Of a DNA stretch of 60,000 nucleotides, positions 1-13,152 are shown piece by piece. Position 1 is the stretch's first letter; the number at the start of each line of letters is the position of its first letter. The notes beneath the pieces are model-generated. The model saw only the letters and a program-made list of their open reading frames with translations. It ran no database searches and had not been told where the DNA came from. The stretch lies in assembly GCA_950295325.1 (NCBI GenBank), contig OX485807.1:20433666-20493665 (forward strand), read 5' to 3'. Position numbers and translations under genes: made by a program. Source of the DNA: Polytrichum commune (lineage: Eukaryota > Streptophyta > Polytrichopsida > Polytrichales > Polytrichaceae).

Positions 1-3000
1 AAAGCCCAAGATAACACTTACCCACAATGTCACACGAAGTAGATTGAGTGCCACTCGAGTGTGCTTACTTTAAGTGAAGGTAAAGGGTTCACCCTAACCC
101 TAAACTTTTAAGATTGGATGTTTCAAGGTATGGATGGATTGGATATTTTAAGGTATGGACTAACACCTCCATTATGTCCCTTAGGATGTGGTAGGTATGG
201 TCTTACATTATCATCCATCACCTTAAGTTGAGACCTTAGTCGGTACATACGTAGGGCCTGATGGCTTAGAGCCCAACTTTTTATAAATTTTAAAAGTACA
301 ATGTATCTTCATGGACACGGTATGCATCCATGCATATGTATTCATGATGATTGGAAGGCCACATGTGTTTCTTTGAAAGGATATTGCATGGAATTTCATC
401 AAAACTAGATTATTTGGTTCTCATCCCTATATCCAATCTTATCTTATACATAGAGTGAATATATATACATGTGTGTGTGTGGAGAGGAGGAGGAGGAGAG
501 AGAGAGATTGGGCTAGCATGAATGAGGGACGCTTTTGTGACACTTCACCTTGATCATAGTTGCGCAATTATGTGTGAATCCAAAGCGAATTTATTGAGAA
601 TATGATCCACTATGTTAATATGATGGCATATTAGTTTGGGTACATGAAATAATCAATGTTCAACTCTTGCTCAACAATAACCACTTAAGAAGATTGTGTA
701 TTTGCTCTATGAAAATTCGTCCCAAATTGTCATTCTATCTTCATAGATTCTTATGATATTGGATTTGTTGAAGATTTTGCTAATCGGTTGAGTTTTTTGC
801 CATCATTTACTGCAAATAAGAAGAGGCAAAACTGGTGGCAACCTCTCGGTAGAAGGGACTATAGCAATGGACAGGAAGAAAACGAGAAAATTAGTAGAGA
901 TCCAAAACTTTTCAAGGTCAATCAATTACATGGTAATGACTATTGGGATTAATTATTCAATAGATTAATATAATCCCAATAGATTTTCAATAGATTTATA
1001 TAAAATGAACAATGATGTATCTAAAATAAGTGATTCTCTCATGAAGTTCACACTTATGGTGATGTTGAAGGTGACACTCTTGTGACACTTATGGTCAAGG
1101 TGAAGCATTCACACATGAAATTTTACTTTAATTTCTTATTGCTTTTGCATATCAACTTCGATTTTAACACCTAAATTGACAATCTTCATGTATCATGATT
1201 GCTCATTGAATGAGACGATTTGTAGATAATCTTGGGCATATCTGATAATTTTTTGGGTTCCATTGGTTTTATTGCATAATCATCTGGATGGTTACCATCT
1301 ATCTTGACATGTTAGTATTCTCTAACTATAGGCATATTGCTAGCCTAGTTGATGGCAAGGCTGGCACCACATGGTTTGTTTACAATGTGGTTTTTCATAG
1401 TTCTTTTAAAAAACCCAATTATTTGAGGTCTAGTAAAATCCGGTTCTTTCGGTTTTATTGCAAATAAGTTGAGATTATAGGGCAGAGGGCCCAATGTTCG
1501 CCAATGGCGGTGCCGAGTGCCGAGTGTCAAGTGCTAGAATAAAACCATGGTTTTATTCGCAAAAATCGGGTATTTGCATCAAAACTAAAAGCCCAATGCA
1601 TCAACCGGAAAAAATGGGTTTTTTCCCACCCTTGGTTGATGGGCTTGGTATTAATAAGGTTGGGGTGGTTGGTGATTTTCAGATGATGTAGGAAATGCTT
1701 CCTTTATGCCTTGGGTATTGGCATAAGTGCATGGGAGTTAGGAGCATCCGTTATAGGTCCACATAAAGGTAGACATATTAGTTATTTATCTTAATCGGAC
1801 ACTTGTATTTGAGTGGTATGCAATTAGGTGTGATTCCAAGAACGGACAAGAAAAATACATATATTCAAAAGGAATTGGACTACATGCTTAAAATATGGTA
1901 ACCATTCTAGACTTAGTGATCAACATAATTAGGGGAGGGGGACTTGTATGACTATGTTAATGAACACGAGAATCTTTGCTTTGATAGTGAATAAGATATT
2001 CATCAAAAAATTTAAGGTTTTTTTTTTTTTTAAATATATATTTTTTTAAAATAAAAATGTTGAAGTGGTTGTGACTTGAAGGTTATAAGTGAAAATATGG
2101 CAATATATAGAAAAGTCATGCCAAACCAAATTGACTGCAAATTAAACATTATTTGTAGGGAAAAAAATTGTTTTATATATTTCAATAGAAAGCACTAGGT
2201 GGCAATATGTCTACATGGCCTGTAAAATATGCAAGCTATAGAGAAAATTCCAATAGTGAAAATATGGCTCCTAAAAATTATAGTTCCTCAAAACACTAGC
2301 TACATAGACTAGTAAATGTCAAAGTATGACTCAACCAACATTACTTGCCTCTTGAAATTACACTCAGAATATGACTCCTAAACATAAACTCCCTCAAGAA
2401 AAGGGCTATCTTGTTAACCATGAGTAGTGAACACCCATGTATGGTTTGGGACCAAGGGATTACTTGTCTATTTGATCAAGTACCACGCCTCTTGAATACA
2501 AACAAACACTTCAATGAATTACATGTGACTTCATGACTCCCCCTCGCTCTAAACAAAACCATGCTTGCAAGTTACACAAAAATTGATTCCCCCTTCTACA
2601 ATGTGAACTAAACAAAATACATGTCAACCAACCAAATTGTGCATTGCTACACATACTCAAACCCCACAACATGAAACAAACAAACGCCACCATTATAATA
2701 CAAAATGTTCAAAGAGGCAAGACATTGCACCAAAGGTTCGCATGCAAGATTCAAGCATCACAACTTTGGATTCATCATGGTCAAATCTTAGCCATAGAGT
2801 TAGTAACTTGGATAAGTCAAACAAAGCAAAATGATGCAACAATTTCCAACATCAAACTAAGCATCGTCTTGATACTCTTATACTCACCAATCCTCATATG
2901 CCAAGATGTAAAGAAAAGTATTCCAACGTGGAGAATGGTTGGGAATGCTTGCCCACACCACATGTCATGTGAGTGTAAAGTCGGTTCCACAGTATACTCT

Positions 3001-3100
3001 TCATGAACGCAAATGTATTGAGGGTGCGTTCATCATCTATTGTCCCCAAAACCATCACAATTGCTATCTCTGCAACTTTAAGGTATTCAAAACATGAATG
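1..3100. other. AT-rich intergenic DNA, no gene seen
   Basis: Only short open frames without recognisable domains occur here. A (TG)n/(GAG)n stretch lies near 468-505 and a T-run near 2,018. Positions about 1,786-1,960 hold one copy of a dispersed repeat (motif TATTTGAGTGGTATG) that recurs near 14.8 and 30.3 kb. Confidence 0.6.
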
Positions 3101-3119
3101 CTTCAATAAAATCAAGAAT

Positions 3120-3800
3120 GATTAAATATTAATACTTTATGATTAGAATAGTGATCATACAAGTAAGTACGATTTCAAATATTGAATAATAACAATGTAA
3201 GAACTAAGCATGTAAGAGCTAAGTATCATATATTCCAAATTAATAATAATAAAGAATTAAAAATTGAAGTACACAATAATAAAAATATTAGAAAATAAAT
3301 GTATAAAAGCTATGTATGTCAAATTCTAAGAATGCATGAATCAAGAAGTAAAGTATATACGAATTAAGTATCCAAAAATTTAAACATGAAAAATTCAAAT
3401 ATGTAAGACCTAAGTATTTTAAATTTAATTAGTAATAAAAAAGTCTAGATTCTTTTTTTGAATATGAAAAAATAAATATTTGAATTATGTTTTAATTCAA
3501 GTATGCAAAATCAAGTTTGTAAGAGCAAAGCATGCATGACTTGAACATGGAAGAGGCATGTAAAAGCTGACTATCCTAGAATCTAAGAATGCAATAATCA
3601 AGAAATCAAGTATATAAAATTCAAGTATGAAAAAATTCAAACATTCAAGATTCAAGTATGAAAAATTCCAATATGTAACACCTAAATATCTTAAAATTCA
3701 AGAATGAAATAATCAAGAATTGAAGTATGCAATAATTCAAATATGAAAAATCAAATATATAAAAACCAAGCATGTAAGAGCTAAGTATCATAAATCTTAA
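3120..3800. repeat. Degenerate A-rich tandem repeats
   Basis: The phrase GTAAGAGCTAAGTATC, followed by an AATTCAAGAATG-like phrase, recurs with many changes at roughly 3,205, 3,405, 3,520, 3,675 and 3,775. The stretch looks like a decayed satellite or simple-sequence expansion. There is no convincing open frame. Unit boundaries are too worn to define by eye. Confidence 0.5.
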
Positions 3801-4029
3801 AATGTGGAAAAAAAAATTAGAATTTTTTTCAAAAGTTTGGAGGAGGATCAAGTTTTTCCTTAAAAAGCAGCATCTTGGACCTGAGATAACACTTTTTAAA
3901 AAACCAATGGATCCCCCATTTGAAGTTTTCAACAAAAAATTAACAGCATTTAAAAATATAAAAAGAAGATTGAAAATTATTGACTCTTACGTTTATACAT
4001 GAATAAACACTTGTGAACTTAAATACAAA

Positions 4030-4151
4030 ATCTTTAGATATGCATACACATGTTGAAGATTGGATGGATTTGGGTGTATGTGTGAAGTTAATTGTTGAAT
4101 CTAACTTCAATGACATACACACATACAAACATTGAGATTCTTACATATTAA

Positions 4152-4182
<31 letters not shown>

Positions 4183-4570
4183 AATATGCATATGTATGTT
4201 CAAAATTATATGAAAGTGAGTGTGAAAAGTTCATTGTTGAATCAAACTTCAATCACACACATAATGTGTTTCTCACATTGACATCTTACACACCTATATT
4301 TGAAATTTCTCAAATATGCATACACATGTTCAAAATTATGTAGATGTGAGTGTGTGTATGCATGTAATGCTTTGTATAATGAGAAATAAATAAATATATA
4401 TATATATATACACACACACCATCACATACAATAATCTCTCACATTGAAATTATATACAACATACAAACACACTCACGCATAAACATACCCTGATCAATGG
4501 ATTTGGTGAAGGCATTGGGTTATTCACTTCAAGTTTCTTATTCTTGGCTCCTCTCCCACACTTATCTTTT
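4030..4570 (+). repeat. Left copy of a ~2-kb-spaced duplication
   Basis: This stretch holds the phrase 'TTGTTGAATCTAACTTCA', simple TA and CA tracts, then 'GGCATTGGGTTATTCACTTCAAG' (split here for length), 'TTCTTGGCTCC' and a C-rich end. The same order appears at 6,050-6,370. Within the left copy, the part around 4,080-4,130 is itself repeated around 4,225-4,260. Confidence 0.55.
4153..4180 (+). repeat. (ATTT)n microsatellite
   Basis: Seven ATTT units lie inside the left copy of the 2-kb duplication. Confidence 0.9.
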
Positions 4571-6049
4571 CGCTCTCACTCACATTTGCATCACCATCTC
4601 ACAATGACACTCTTACACTCACAATCATATTCTTACACACATTCTCACTCTTCCACTCTCCTATTCACACTTACACATGTACAATGCACCCTAAAATTGA
4701 TTCCACCCTTCCTTAACAATTCAAAAACTATCCAAAAATTCAAAAATATCTCAATTCTTTGTGATTGTGGCTTTATACATGAGCTAAATATTTCAAACTT
4801 GTTTGGATTTTTTTCTCTAAATTCTTTATGGAAATTCATGGAGAAAGCATTTATTCTATTTAAAAAAATATGAAATCTAAGATTTAAGATATCATTTTGA
4901 GAAAACGAACCGGTCCACCCCCTAAAATTTGAAAATAATTTGAAAATATTCAAAAATTTGAAATTTCTCTTCAAAATCTACAATTGAGGCTTTACACACG
5001 AGCTAAACAATTTGAATTGTTCTTAATTTTCTAAATTTGTTCTAAATGTTTTATGAAGATTATGGGGAGGGAGTTCACTCTATTTTGTGAATGTGATAAT
5101 TTATCTTAGATCTAAAATGTCATTGTCAAAAAAAAAACAAGTCATGTTTTTGAAATGTTTTTGAAATTTTTTTTACAATTGTTCAAAATTATTTATGAGA
5201 ATATATGTAAGGTGTTCATTCTATTTTAAAATGTGGCATCTCAAATGTCATTTTTCAAAAACTAATCCAATCCCTCCTCCTTTCAAGATTAAAAAGAAAT
5301 ATTTTTTTCCCCAAAAAGTCCATTATTGTAGTTTTGCATATGATCTAGAAACTATTTATATTTTATACAATTTTCATGAAAATTCTAGAGGAAGGGTTCA
5401 TTCTATTTTTTAGGTATGGCATCTTGGATCTAACATGCCACTTTTAAGAAAAAAATCCTCTTATTGCTAAATTGTTGAAAATCAATTGTATAAAAATTAG
5501 GACAATTGTAGAAAATTCTACAAACATCTAAACAATTCCAAACAATTGAGCTCATGTGTAAAGACACACTTGTGGAATTTCTAAAATATGATGGGGGTAT
5601 TGATTTTTTCTTCAGGTGGCATCTGGGATTCAAGATGCCACCTTTTTAGTAGAAAATGATCACCCCTACCCTGAAATTATGAAGAAAATGCACACCTCTA
5701 CACATATATTTTAAATGTATTAAAGTATTACAAAATTTCATCACATTAAACATACACTTCCACACACATATTTCAAGAATTTTCAAATGTGAGAACAAAA
5801 ATTTGAGTGCAAATGTTTTGTTAAATTTGGGAAAACTTAAAACATGGAGAGTATATTTTTGTTTTCAAAGCTCACTTTCGGATCCAAGATGCCACATTGA
5901 TAAAATAAAAACAAATCGATCCCCTCCAACCCAAATTTTACTCAATCCCACAAATCCTTACACATACACATTTAGAAAATTCCATAAACTTGAGAGTCCA
6001 AGTTGAGAACATCTGTCGAATTTGAATTTTAAGATTTCAATATTTTACA

Positions 6050-6157
6050 TTGACAATCATACACACCCACATTTATTTATTTTCATATATGCATATATAC
6101 ATATGTTTAGGATTATATGAAAATGAGTGTGTATATGTGTTTATTGTTGAATCTGAC

Positions 6158-6205
<48 letters not shown>

Positions 6206-6370
6206 ATTATTGTCTCTCGCTCACACACATGCACACATATATACAAACACATCCACATACATATAACACACTCACACATAAAAATGCCCAGGTCATTAAA
6301 GTTGTTGAAGACATTGGATTACTCCCTTCAAGTTCCATGCTCTTGGCTCCACTTTCATCATTCCTCCCCT
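6050..6370 (+). repeat. Right copy of the ~2-kb-spaced duplication
   Basis: It matches 4,030-4,570 in order: a 'TTGTTGAATCTGACTTCA' phrase, a dinucleotide tract, 'ACATTGGATTACTCCCTTC' and 'CTCTTGGCTCC'. The degenerate array sits between the two copies. This suggests a segmental duplication or two relics of one element. Confidence 0.5.
6160..6202 (+). repeat. (CA)n microsatellite
   Basis: About 21 uninterrupted CA units. It is the longest dinucleotide tract in the window. Confidence 0.97.
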
Positions 6371-7439
6371 CAGATTGTGATTTGGGGTGTTGCCTTGGTG
6401 CTTCACGCTCCTAGCTTGTTGCCTTTGCACTTCACCCACCCAATTGCTAGGTCGCAATTGCAAGCTCGTAGCTTATAGTATTGGAGCTATTGTTGTCCCC
6501 AAATGCTCGTTCTCCTCCCTCCTCTTTCCAACCCCCAACATTCAACTTTTGAAATCGCTCCTTGGTTACGGTCTTAGTTGGGATTTGCTGGGGGGTACCT
6601 TGTGGTAAAGGTTTCAAGGTTGGTTAAGTAAGTTGGCTATGTTAGTTAAAGACTAGCTAGGAATTTAGATTACTTAACTAGGCTAGTTAGCTTAGTTACT
6701 TTGGGTTAGTTAATTCAACTAGTTTAGTTATTTAAGTAGGTTGGCTAAGGATTTCAAAGACACTGGATATGGGCTCTAAATATGATAGCCATTATGGATG
6801 CAATAATTATCATCGTGACTCTTCATCAAGCACAAGACACTAAACTAAAATTTCTAGCAATATACTATGAGCAAGTGCCAATCACTGATGCATATTCTAA
6901 AATAATATTTCAAGCTAAACAATTGTTTGTGTACTTGTATATGAGTTGGAATTGGAATCTAAGTCCATGATCATTTTTGCATAATAATGGAGTTTTGCCT
7001 AGTCCACTTGTTCAGTGCATGATATCAACCCTCTTTCAAATGGTAAAATCATTGTTGTGTCTGCAACATTCTCTTCTCCTACTTGTGATAGATGTTTGTC
7101 CATCCTTGACTTCTTTGGTTGTTTTTTGTACTAAATTGAAACGAAGCTTTTTTTTTATGGTGTTTGTTCACATGGCGTGCTCTCGCATTCTGTCACTTTG
7201 GGCATTGTTGTTGAATGCCATCATTTGCCATGATAGACCTAACAATGTTTGATCCCTTTATTTGAATTTGTATCTTGTCAATTTTTAAAACCTTTTCCTC
7301 TAGGATATATTATGTTTATAAGATTTGTCACTTTTACCTACCCATGTGCCATATGTCAGAGGAGGTCTATTAGGGTCACCATCTCCATATGTATTGTTTC
7401 CCAATTAAATATGTATCCAACTAAACAACGCTCAATAGA

Positions 7440-10400
7440 AATATGTGTGTTTGTCCACATTGTGATGGACATTTGGTTTCTCCTTTTATCATGGCTACTA
7501 ACTGTGCTCATGGATCGTTTGTGCCCTTCACATTGCCTCTTGAGGATGATAGTTCTGTGCGTATCTCAGAGGATTTTCTTAGTTTGAGGTTTGATATGCG
7601 GATAGGAACCATTTACGTGGAGCAAGAGATGCACAATGTGGACAATGTTATATCAAAAACAATTTTTTCTGCAAAACAACAAGACTGAAGATGATTACAT
7701 ATGGAATATAGGTATGGGATTGCTTAGGGTTATAGAACTTTCTAACTCCCAAATACAAGCTTCCAATGTTATTTTAACTAATGAGTGTGGCATGTCGACA
7801 ATCCAGATCCCAAAAGTCACAATTGTTAAATTGAAGCTTAGTGGAGATGGTGTTCTTGTATTAAATTGATTCTGATGATGACATTTGTCCAATAGGTAAT
7901 GCTTCTAGCACATTGCCTTTCCATATTAGAAGCGCAACTCCTTCTCATTCCAAAGTCTCAATGGATATAGATAAAACCCCGTACAGTCCCATGTTTATGA
8001 GGTTGACTCGCCAAGGAACTCCATCCCAACGTCCACCTCTTAACCTCTTTCATCATCTTCGGGTTTGAATATTGTGGAGGCATTGAAACTAACTAAATCC
8101 CAAAAAATGTCTAAAATTGATCCTATAATTGTTGGCTTTGACAACATTGATGTTTGTGATGCCAAATACTTATCATCATCTTTTGATGGTGACATGTTGG
8201 TTGTGTTGCCCCTCGTGGCTATGGGAGTCCCAAATGTGTATGGATGTTTTATGAATGGTATGGATAAGATGTGCAATGGACACCCTTGGTGCACAACAAA
8301 AACAAATAATATCCATAACAATATTAGATTTTCATTTAGGCGTTCCTCTTGTGCTAGTCATCTCCAATGCCCAAATTCTATTGTGATTACCAATATCGTA
8401 ATTGGGGAGGGGGTGTTGCAACTCCAGAGAGTGGATTGGATGAACTCCTTTTTTTTTTTTTTTTTGGAAGTATAGCCCCTTATAAATCTAAGTTGGACTC
8501 TAAGGTATGACATTTCACATGGGTGCATAGTTATTTGCCATGTTTGCATACTACATGTTCACTCTACATCCACTAGGATGTCTAAGGCTTTACCCATCTC
8601 AGTTGCATGATCATCATGTCTTTTATGGCACATGCCGTGAGTCATTGGAATGTCTTACTAGTTTGTTGCTAATGAGGTCCTGAAAACACCCACTACCAAG
8701 AACCATACTATATTAATGGTAGCAAGCAAATTGCCTTTTTAAATCTCCATCAAATGGCGAAGACCATCACCTAACATATTTGTCTTTAGACGTGGTTATG
8801 AATAAATTTGGTGTTCTAGCCTCCCTAAATTGTGGTAACTTTGTGTCTGGTTCTAGGTGTTTTGTGCGGAATAGAATGGGCACAATGGATAGTATTATGG
8901 TGCTTAAAGATCATTCAAGTATCAAATATGTTCATGGTAGTAGGTTCCTTAGGCATTCCAAAGATCAAGTGTTTATCTTCAAATGTTAGCGGACCTTCCA
9001 AGTGGTGTGGATCTCGTGAAGTGCATTTAGGTCAAAAGGAACAAGGAGAAATCATGGATAATGCTTGACCATATCAATCGGTTGAAGGACTAGACTTCAA
9101 AGATTTTATGGCGGATAAAACCTAGGCGAATAGGAATATTCTCAAGAAGATATATTGGGACGGAGACCCCAGTTTGCCCATGGTTGGTCGTGAACGCACA
9201 TGCATTTTCCATTGGTCATCGAGCTTGGATAAGATGACCCAGAAGTATCAAACCATCATTACAATTTCAGCACAAACAATGGACAATGTTGAGAATAGAT
9301 ATTACGTGATTGTGAACACGATGGTTGTCATCTGGTGCTACAATGGGAGAAAACATATTGAGTTTCTCCGAGTGGTTGGGGTTGTGGCACTACCATTATA
9401 GACAGTGGGGTGGCCATATATAAGCTTATTGTAAGTTCATTAGTAAACTATGTTTTTAAATATCACTTAGTTTTCTAATATAAGAAAAGTTTAACATTTT
9501 GTGCTATTCATGCGGAGATGCCAAAATGTAACCTTGTAGAGACAATACAAAACAAGTTTGCGACAACTCGGCAACAAAATGACTTGCATGTATGAAGCAA
9601 CAATCAATGATTTGATTTATGCGTTCATGGAGATTGCAAATTATAGGTGGTGGTGGAGAGGATGATCTATTGGTAAAGGCCCCAATTTGGCATCATGAAA
9701 TTGAAGGTTGTGGAGAGGTGTGGAGACCCCAAGATTCTTGCAGATGCAATGAAGCATTTTCTTGGGGCAAAAGATCGTAACACTAGAAGTCGTGCCTTGA
9801 AAAGCTCAGAGGTGTTTGTGTCCACCAAACGAAAGCTAGGCTTGCCACCTAGTACTCATTGTGACTCACATTGATCTAACAAAGTAAACTACTTAATTCC
9901 TCGCTCTAATGATCTTGTTAAAAATGCATGCATAGAGGAGTCTTTGAATTATGCAAAGCATAGTGTGGCTCATACTATATCAATTTTAGAGATGGACTAC
10001 CTTGATCCAACTTACAAATGTTTGAAGAAAAAGTTCCGTTCCACCAACAATGTAGAGTACGAGTTTTGGACATGCCATGATGACATCAAATGTTATGTGA
10101 AAGGCAACAAAAAGAAGTATATGGTAAACTGGCCTATAGTACACAATACATGGCAGGTGAAGATAGGTACCAATCTCTCAAAAGAAGAGGTGTTGGTGTT
10201 TGAAGACACCGGGTTCCAATTGGAGTAGAGGGAGGTGCTTTCACCACGGCCTAGTCTTTCAACAATTGCTACAATTCCAATTTGGTCTCACTTCTGTGTA
10301 TCCCCTAAAGAAGATGCCCACCCAACTTCCAAGTTCTCAAAGGCAATGCGTTGCAATCTCGTTGTACTCATAATGGATCACAAAAACAAATGAGAGAGTG

Positions 10401-10620
10401 TTGGACTTATGGAGAGTTACTACGTGGTTGGAATCATTGCCATTCCATATCTTGGATTCGGAGCAATAATCAACATTGTTTGCAAGGAAGACAATTCCCA
10501 ACCTGTCACGATAGTGACAAATTCATTTTCGCCCCAACGTTCACCTACAACAAGGTCACGTGGCTAATTGAACTTGTTGGTGTTGTAGGGAGTTAGTGAT
10601 GCCCAAAAGATGTGTTCAAC
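7440..10620 (+). pseudogene. Badly broken transposase-like coding region
   Basis: A chain of + strand coding-like blocks in shifting frames suggests one long decayed gene. Block 1 (7,443-7,688) begins with a C-x2-C pair. Block 2 (about 7,866-8,066) reads DSDDDICPIG onward. Block 3 (8,065-8,365) contains GHPWCTTKTNNI and SCASHLQC, a possible zinc-binding stretch that continues in another frame as CDYQYRNW. A T-run (about 8,451-8,465) interrupts it. Block 4 (8,795-8,985) and block 5 (about 9,145-9,400) follow; block 5 has GRERTCIFHWSSSLDK, then HYHYRQWGG in another frame near 9,385. Block 6 (9,944-10,600) contains DPTYKCLKKKFRSTNNVEYE and a KEDNSQPVTIVTNSF stretch in other frames. Stops and shifts are numerous. 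The layout (zinc-like N-terminus, long central catalytic-size region) suits a Mutator-like or related transposase, but I cannot see a DDE triad and do not name the family with confidence. Confidence 0.45.
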
Positions 10621-10839
10621 CGCATCTTTTGTAATGTCCATAAGTAGCATGTATTGTTGTGAATTTTTATAGTAAATATTAGCAATGGATTGATAATTTA
10701 TTCATGTATCCATGGTAATAGGCCCCCAACATTCTTGATTATCATAATTTTGGAACTTTAGACTTGTAAAAATGCAATCGAGTGAGAGCCAAATTTAGAG
10801 TGTGGACCCTAGGACGTGCACATTCACCTAATTTGGCTT

Positions 10840-10910
10840 CATCACACCATGTTACCGCTCACGTGTTACATCTCACCGCTCATGTCTCACTGCTCACCAT
10901 TCATCGCTTA
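10840..10910. repeat. Short CACCGCTCAC-type direct repeats
   Basis: ACCGCTCAC and CTCACTGCTCACC-like units are repeated here. They resemble the sub-repeats in the terminal inverted repeats of the element at 48,944-49,476. This may be a truncated, diverged terminus of the same family, adjoining the Gypsy remnant. Confidence 0.35.
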
Positions 10911-10916
10911 TGTCTT

Positions 10917-11235
10917 AGCTTTCTTTAGATCCAGCCTAATGCCCTCCTTGATGAAAATATGGCTTAAATAGTGCAATTCTTCTTTCCCGTAAATGGCACT
11001 TAGCCATCTTGGCATAACACCGATTCTCTCTTAGAACTTGGAGTATTTGCTTTAAATGTTGTACATGTTCCTCCTCATTCTTTGAAAAAATTGGGATATC
11101 ATCAAGATACACTAACATAAACTTCCTGATGAACGTATGAAAATCATGGTTCGTCACTCATTAGAATGCAGTTGGGGCATTAGTAAGCCCAAAGCTTAGG
11201 ACCTTAAATTGTCGTTTAGGTGTATCTTCCACTAA
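10917..11235 (-). pseudogene. Ty3/Gypsy reverse-transcriptase remnant
   Basis: On the minus strand, FKVLSFGLTNAPTAF (about 11,161-11,205) is followed by two stops and then in frame by FMLVYLDDIPIFSKNEEEHV. This is the Gypsy reverse-transcriptase region with the YLDD-type catalytic pair, followed by the usual QHLKQILQVLRENR and YAKMAKCHL. A frameshift near 10,975 moves the next conserved piece (LSHIFIKEGIRLDLKK) to another frame. The two tandem stops replace the usual residues after TNAP-x-x-F. The fragment lies about 2 kb downstream of a primer-binding-site match on the same strand, as in an intact Gypsy element. RNase H and integrase were not found. Confidence 0.85.
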
Positions 11236-13139
11236 ATATACAAATATGGCTTGGGGGATGGACTCTTCATACCACGTACAAACTAACACGAGTGTAGGAA
11301 GCAATATTATCTAGTACATTACTGTAAACAATGTACGTAACATCGAGGTATTATTTTTCTCTAGTGTGCCGAACAAAATTTTAAGCTATAGTCTCAATAG
11401 GAAAGTTTTATTTCTTGTCTTGTGGACTTAAGAGGAAAGTGGTAAACTATAGTATGATGAATGTCATTTAGGAGTGGTTGCAACATGCAATAAGCATAAG
11501 GTAGAGGTCACAATTGTCTACCAGAGACAAAGATAAGAGACTATTGCATGAGGAAACAAGAGGGCCATTTCCAATGAGTAAAGTTAGCATGTTGTTGAGT
11601 AGCAAGTAGGAAGCCATGAACAAATAGTGTTTTTTGGCCATAGTCATGTAGAGTGCGGTAGTTTGTTGAGATTGGTGTAGAGTTTGCTATCACCAGTAAT
11701 AAGGGAGCAAAAGACTTTGACCTTATGAAATATTATGGATTATTGCGCACATATATGAGTAATGAGTAATATATGTTGATGCATTGGCTATAGTTAAGAA
11801 TTGAAGTGATCAATCAATGTGTTAAAATGGAAAGATGGCAATGAGGATGTATATGGAAAAGAGGGAAATGGTTGATTGTGAGTAAATGTTTGATCTGAAG
11901 AAAACAATCTAAGAGAATGTGTGGTATATTAGAGCAAGGATCTTGCAATTGAAATTTCAAATTGTGCCAAAAAGAAGAAGGCATTATTAGAGCAAGTGAT
12001 GAAGACTTTGAGAGAATGCAAGTTAATGCAGTCAGAAGACAAAGGAAGACGTATATAGAGATTGAGTGAACTTGTAGGCCATAATCAATATTACAACTAA
12101 AATAAGAAGCAAGAGAGAAATGAGATCAAAGTGCGATATAGAACCTAACATAGAAGGTTAGCAATGCTTGTAGTATTGGGTGATGGTATGTGTGTGATGC
12201 TGGGAAATAGAGTTGAGAGGGTTGAATGTCAAGAGACGATGGCATGAGATTAATGTGGTGAGGATATAGTGAGTGAGAGGAGAGAGTTGGAACCTATCAA
12301 GTTCCGACAACATCATCAAAATTGCACAGATAAGCAAGAAAGCAACCGATTGGAAGTTAGAGAATAAAAAGCTCTAAGATTGTTGTAGCATGCAACGTCA
12401 TGGAAGTAAAAGGTCATAGCCAAAGAGAGAGTTGATTGCTTGTGAAAGGTGAGGCAATAAATGAACAAAAATAAAGTTAATAGCCTATGAAAGGTGAGGC
12501 AGAAGAGAAGGCAATTGGCCTAGAATTGAGTCGAATGATAAGAGATTTGTTAAGTTAGAGAGAAAAATCAAGTTCATAAAAATCTTTTAGCATTGCAATT
12601 TAGTTTACAATTGATGACATTGAATGAGCCTTCTAATTAAGGAAGAATATACTAACCCAAATAGGATGAAATTTGTTGGAAGACTATGGCCACTACAGAG
12701 ACAATTGCCAAAGCTGAAAGAACTTCATGACTAACATAGTGGATAAAATTAGAGTGAAAGGAGTCTACACTCATAGGACGGAATCACACATGATTGAGAA
12801 AACACCAATGAACCATAAGAGTGTGAATTGACCTTTACTGAGAGGGAATGAAGGAGTAAAAAACATAGATTTTTATTAGAATCCTCAATCCAACATGACA
12901 TTAATCCTTAAAGACACTAGTTTAGTCTTCCTTCGGTCCTTGAGCCTTGGGTTGTTTTCCTTAGGTTCCTTTGGAGTAATAGCAAAATTGTAACTACATC
13001 TACTCCTTATACTTCAAAAAACAACCAAATCATTTCCTTCCTTTGTAAAATAATTCTAATTGTCTCCCCAACTTGAAAAGACAAATGTTACGCAATGAAA
13101 AAGTAACAAGATCCAAAACACCACAATACAAGATTTGGA
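11236..13139 (-). mobile_element. Decayed internal region of the Gypsy element
   Basis: By position this should hold leader, gag and protease of the minus-strand Gypsy element whose primer site is at 13,140-13,151. The + strand is conspicuously A+G-rich and no gag domain can be read. The assignment rests on its position between the primer site and the reverse-transcriptase remnant, not on protein similarity. Confidence 0.4.
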
Positions 13140-13151
13140 GCTCTTATACCA
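13140..13151 (-). promoter_or_regulatory. Primer-binding site, initiator Met tRNA type
   Basis: The minus strand reads TGGTATAAGAGC. This matches 11 of 12 bases of the usual plant LTR-retrotransposon primer site TGGTATCAGAGC, complementary to the 3' end of initiator methionine tRNA. It follows, after one base, an LTR-like end ...CGTTACA. Confidence 0.65.
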
Positions 13152-13152
13152 A

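Larger units (their letters stand above)
3800..5935. repeat. Degenerate ~150-220-bp repeat array with inverted GGCATCT cores
   Basis: Several diverged units follow one another. Each has a 'TTCATTCTATTTT' phrase, then a 'GGCATCTTGGATCTAA' phrase, a 'TGCCACTTTT' phrase, an A-run and a C-rich 'ATCCCCTCCACCC' end. Examples lie near 4,850-4,920, 5,080-5,140, 5,215-5,285, 5,395-5,460, 5,585-5,675 and 5,870-5,930. A related piece lies near 3,865-3,915. In the best unit, AGGTGGCATCT (5,614-5,624) faces AGATGCCACCT (5,633-5,643), an 11-bp inverted repeat. Confidence 0.55.

Noticed and set aside
8451-8465. T-run as the poly(A) tail of a processed insertion
   Set aside because: No retrocopy boundary or target duplication is visible. 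It may be a simple expansion within the decayed gene.
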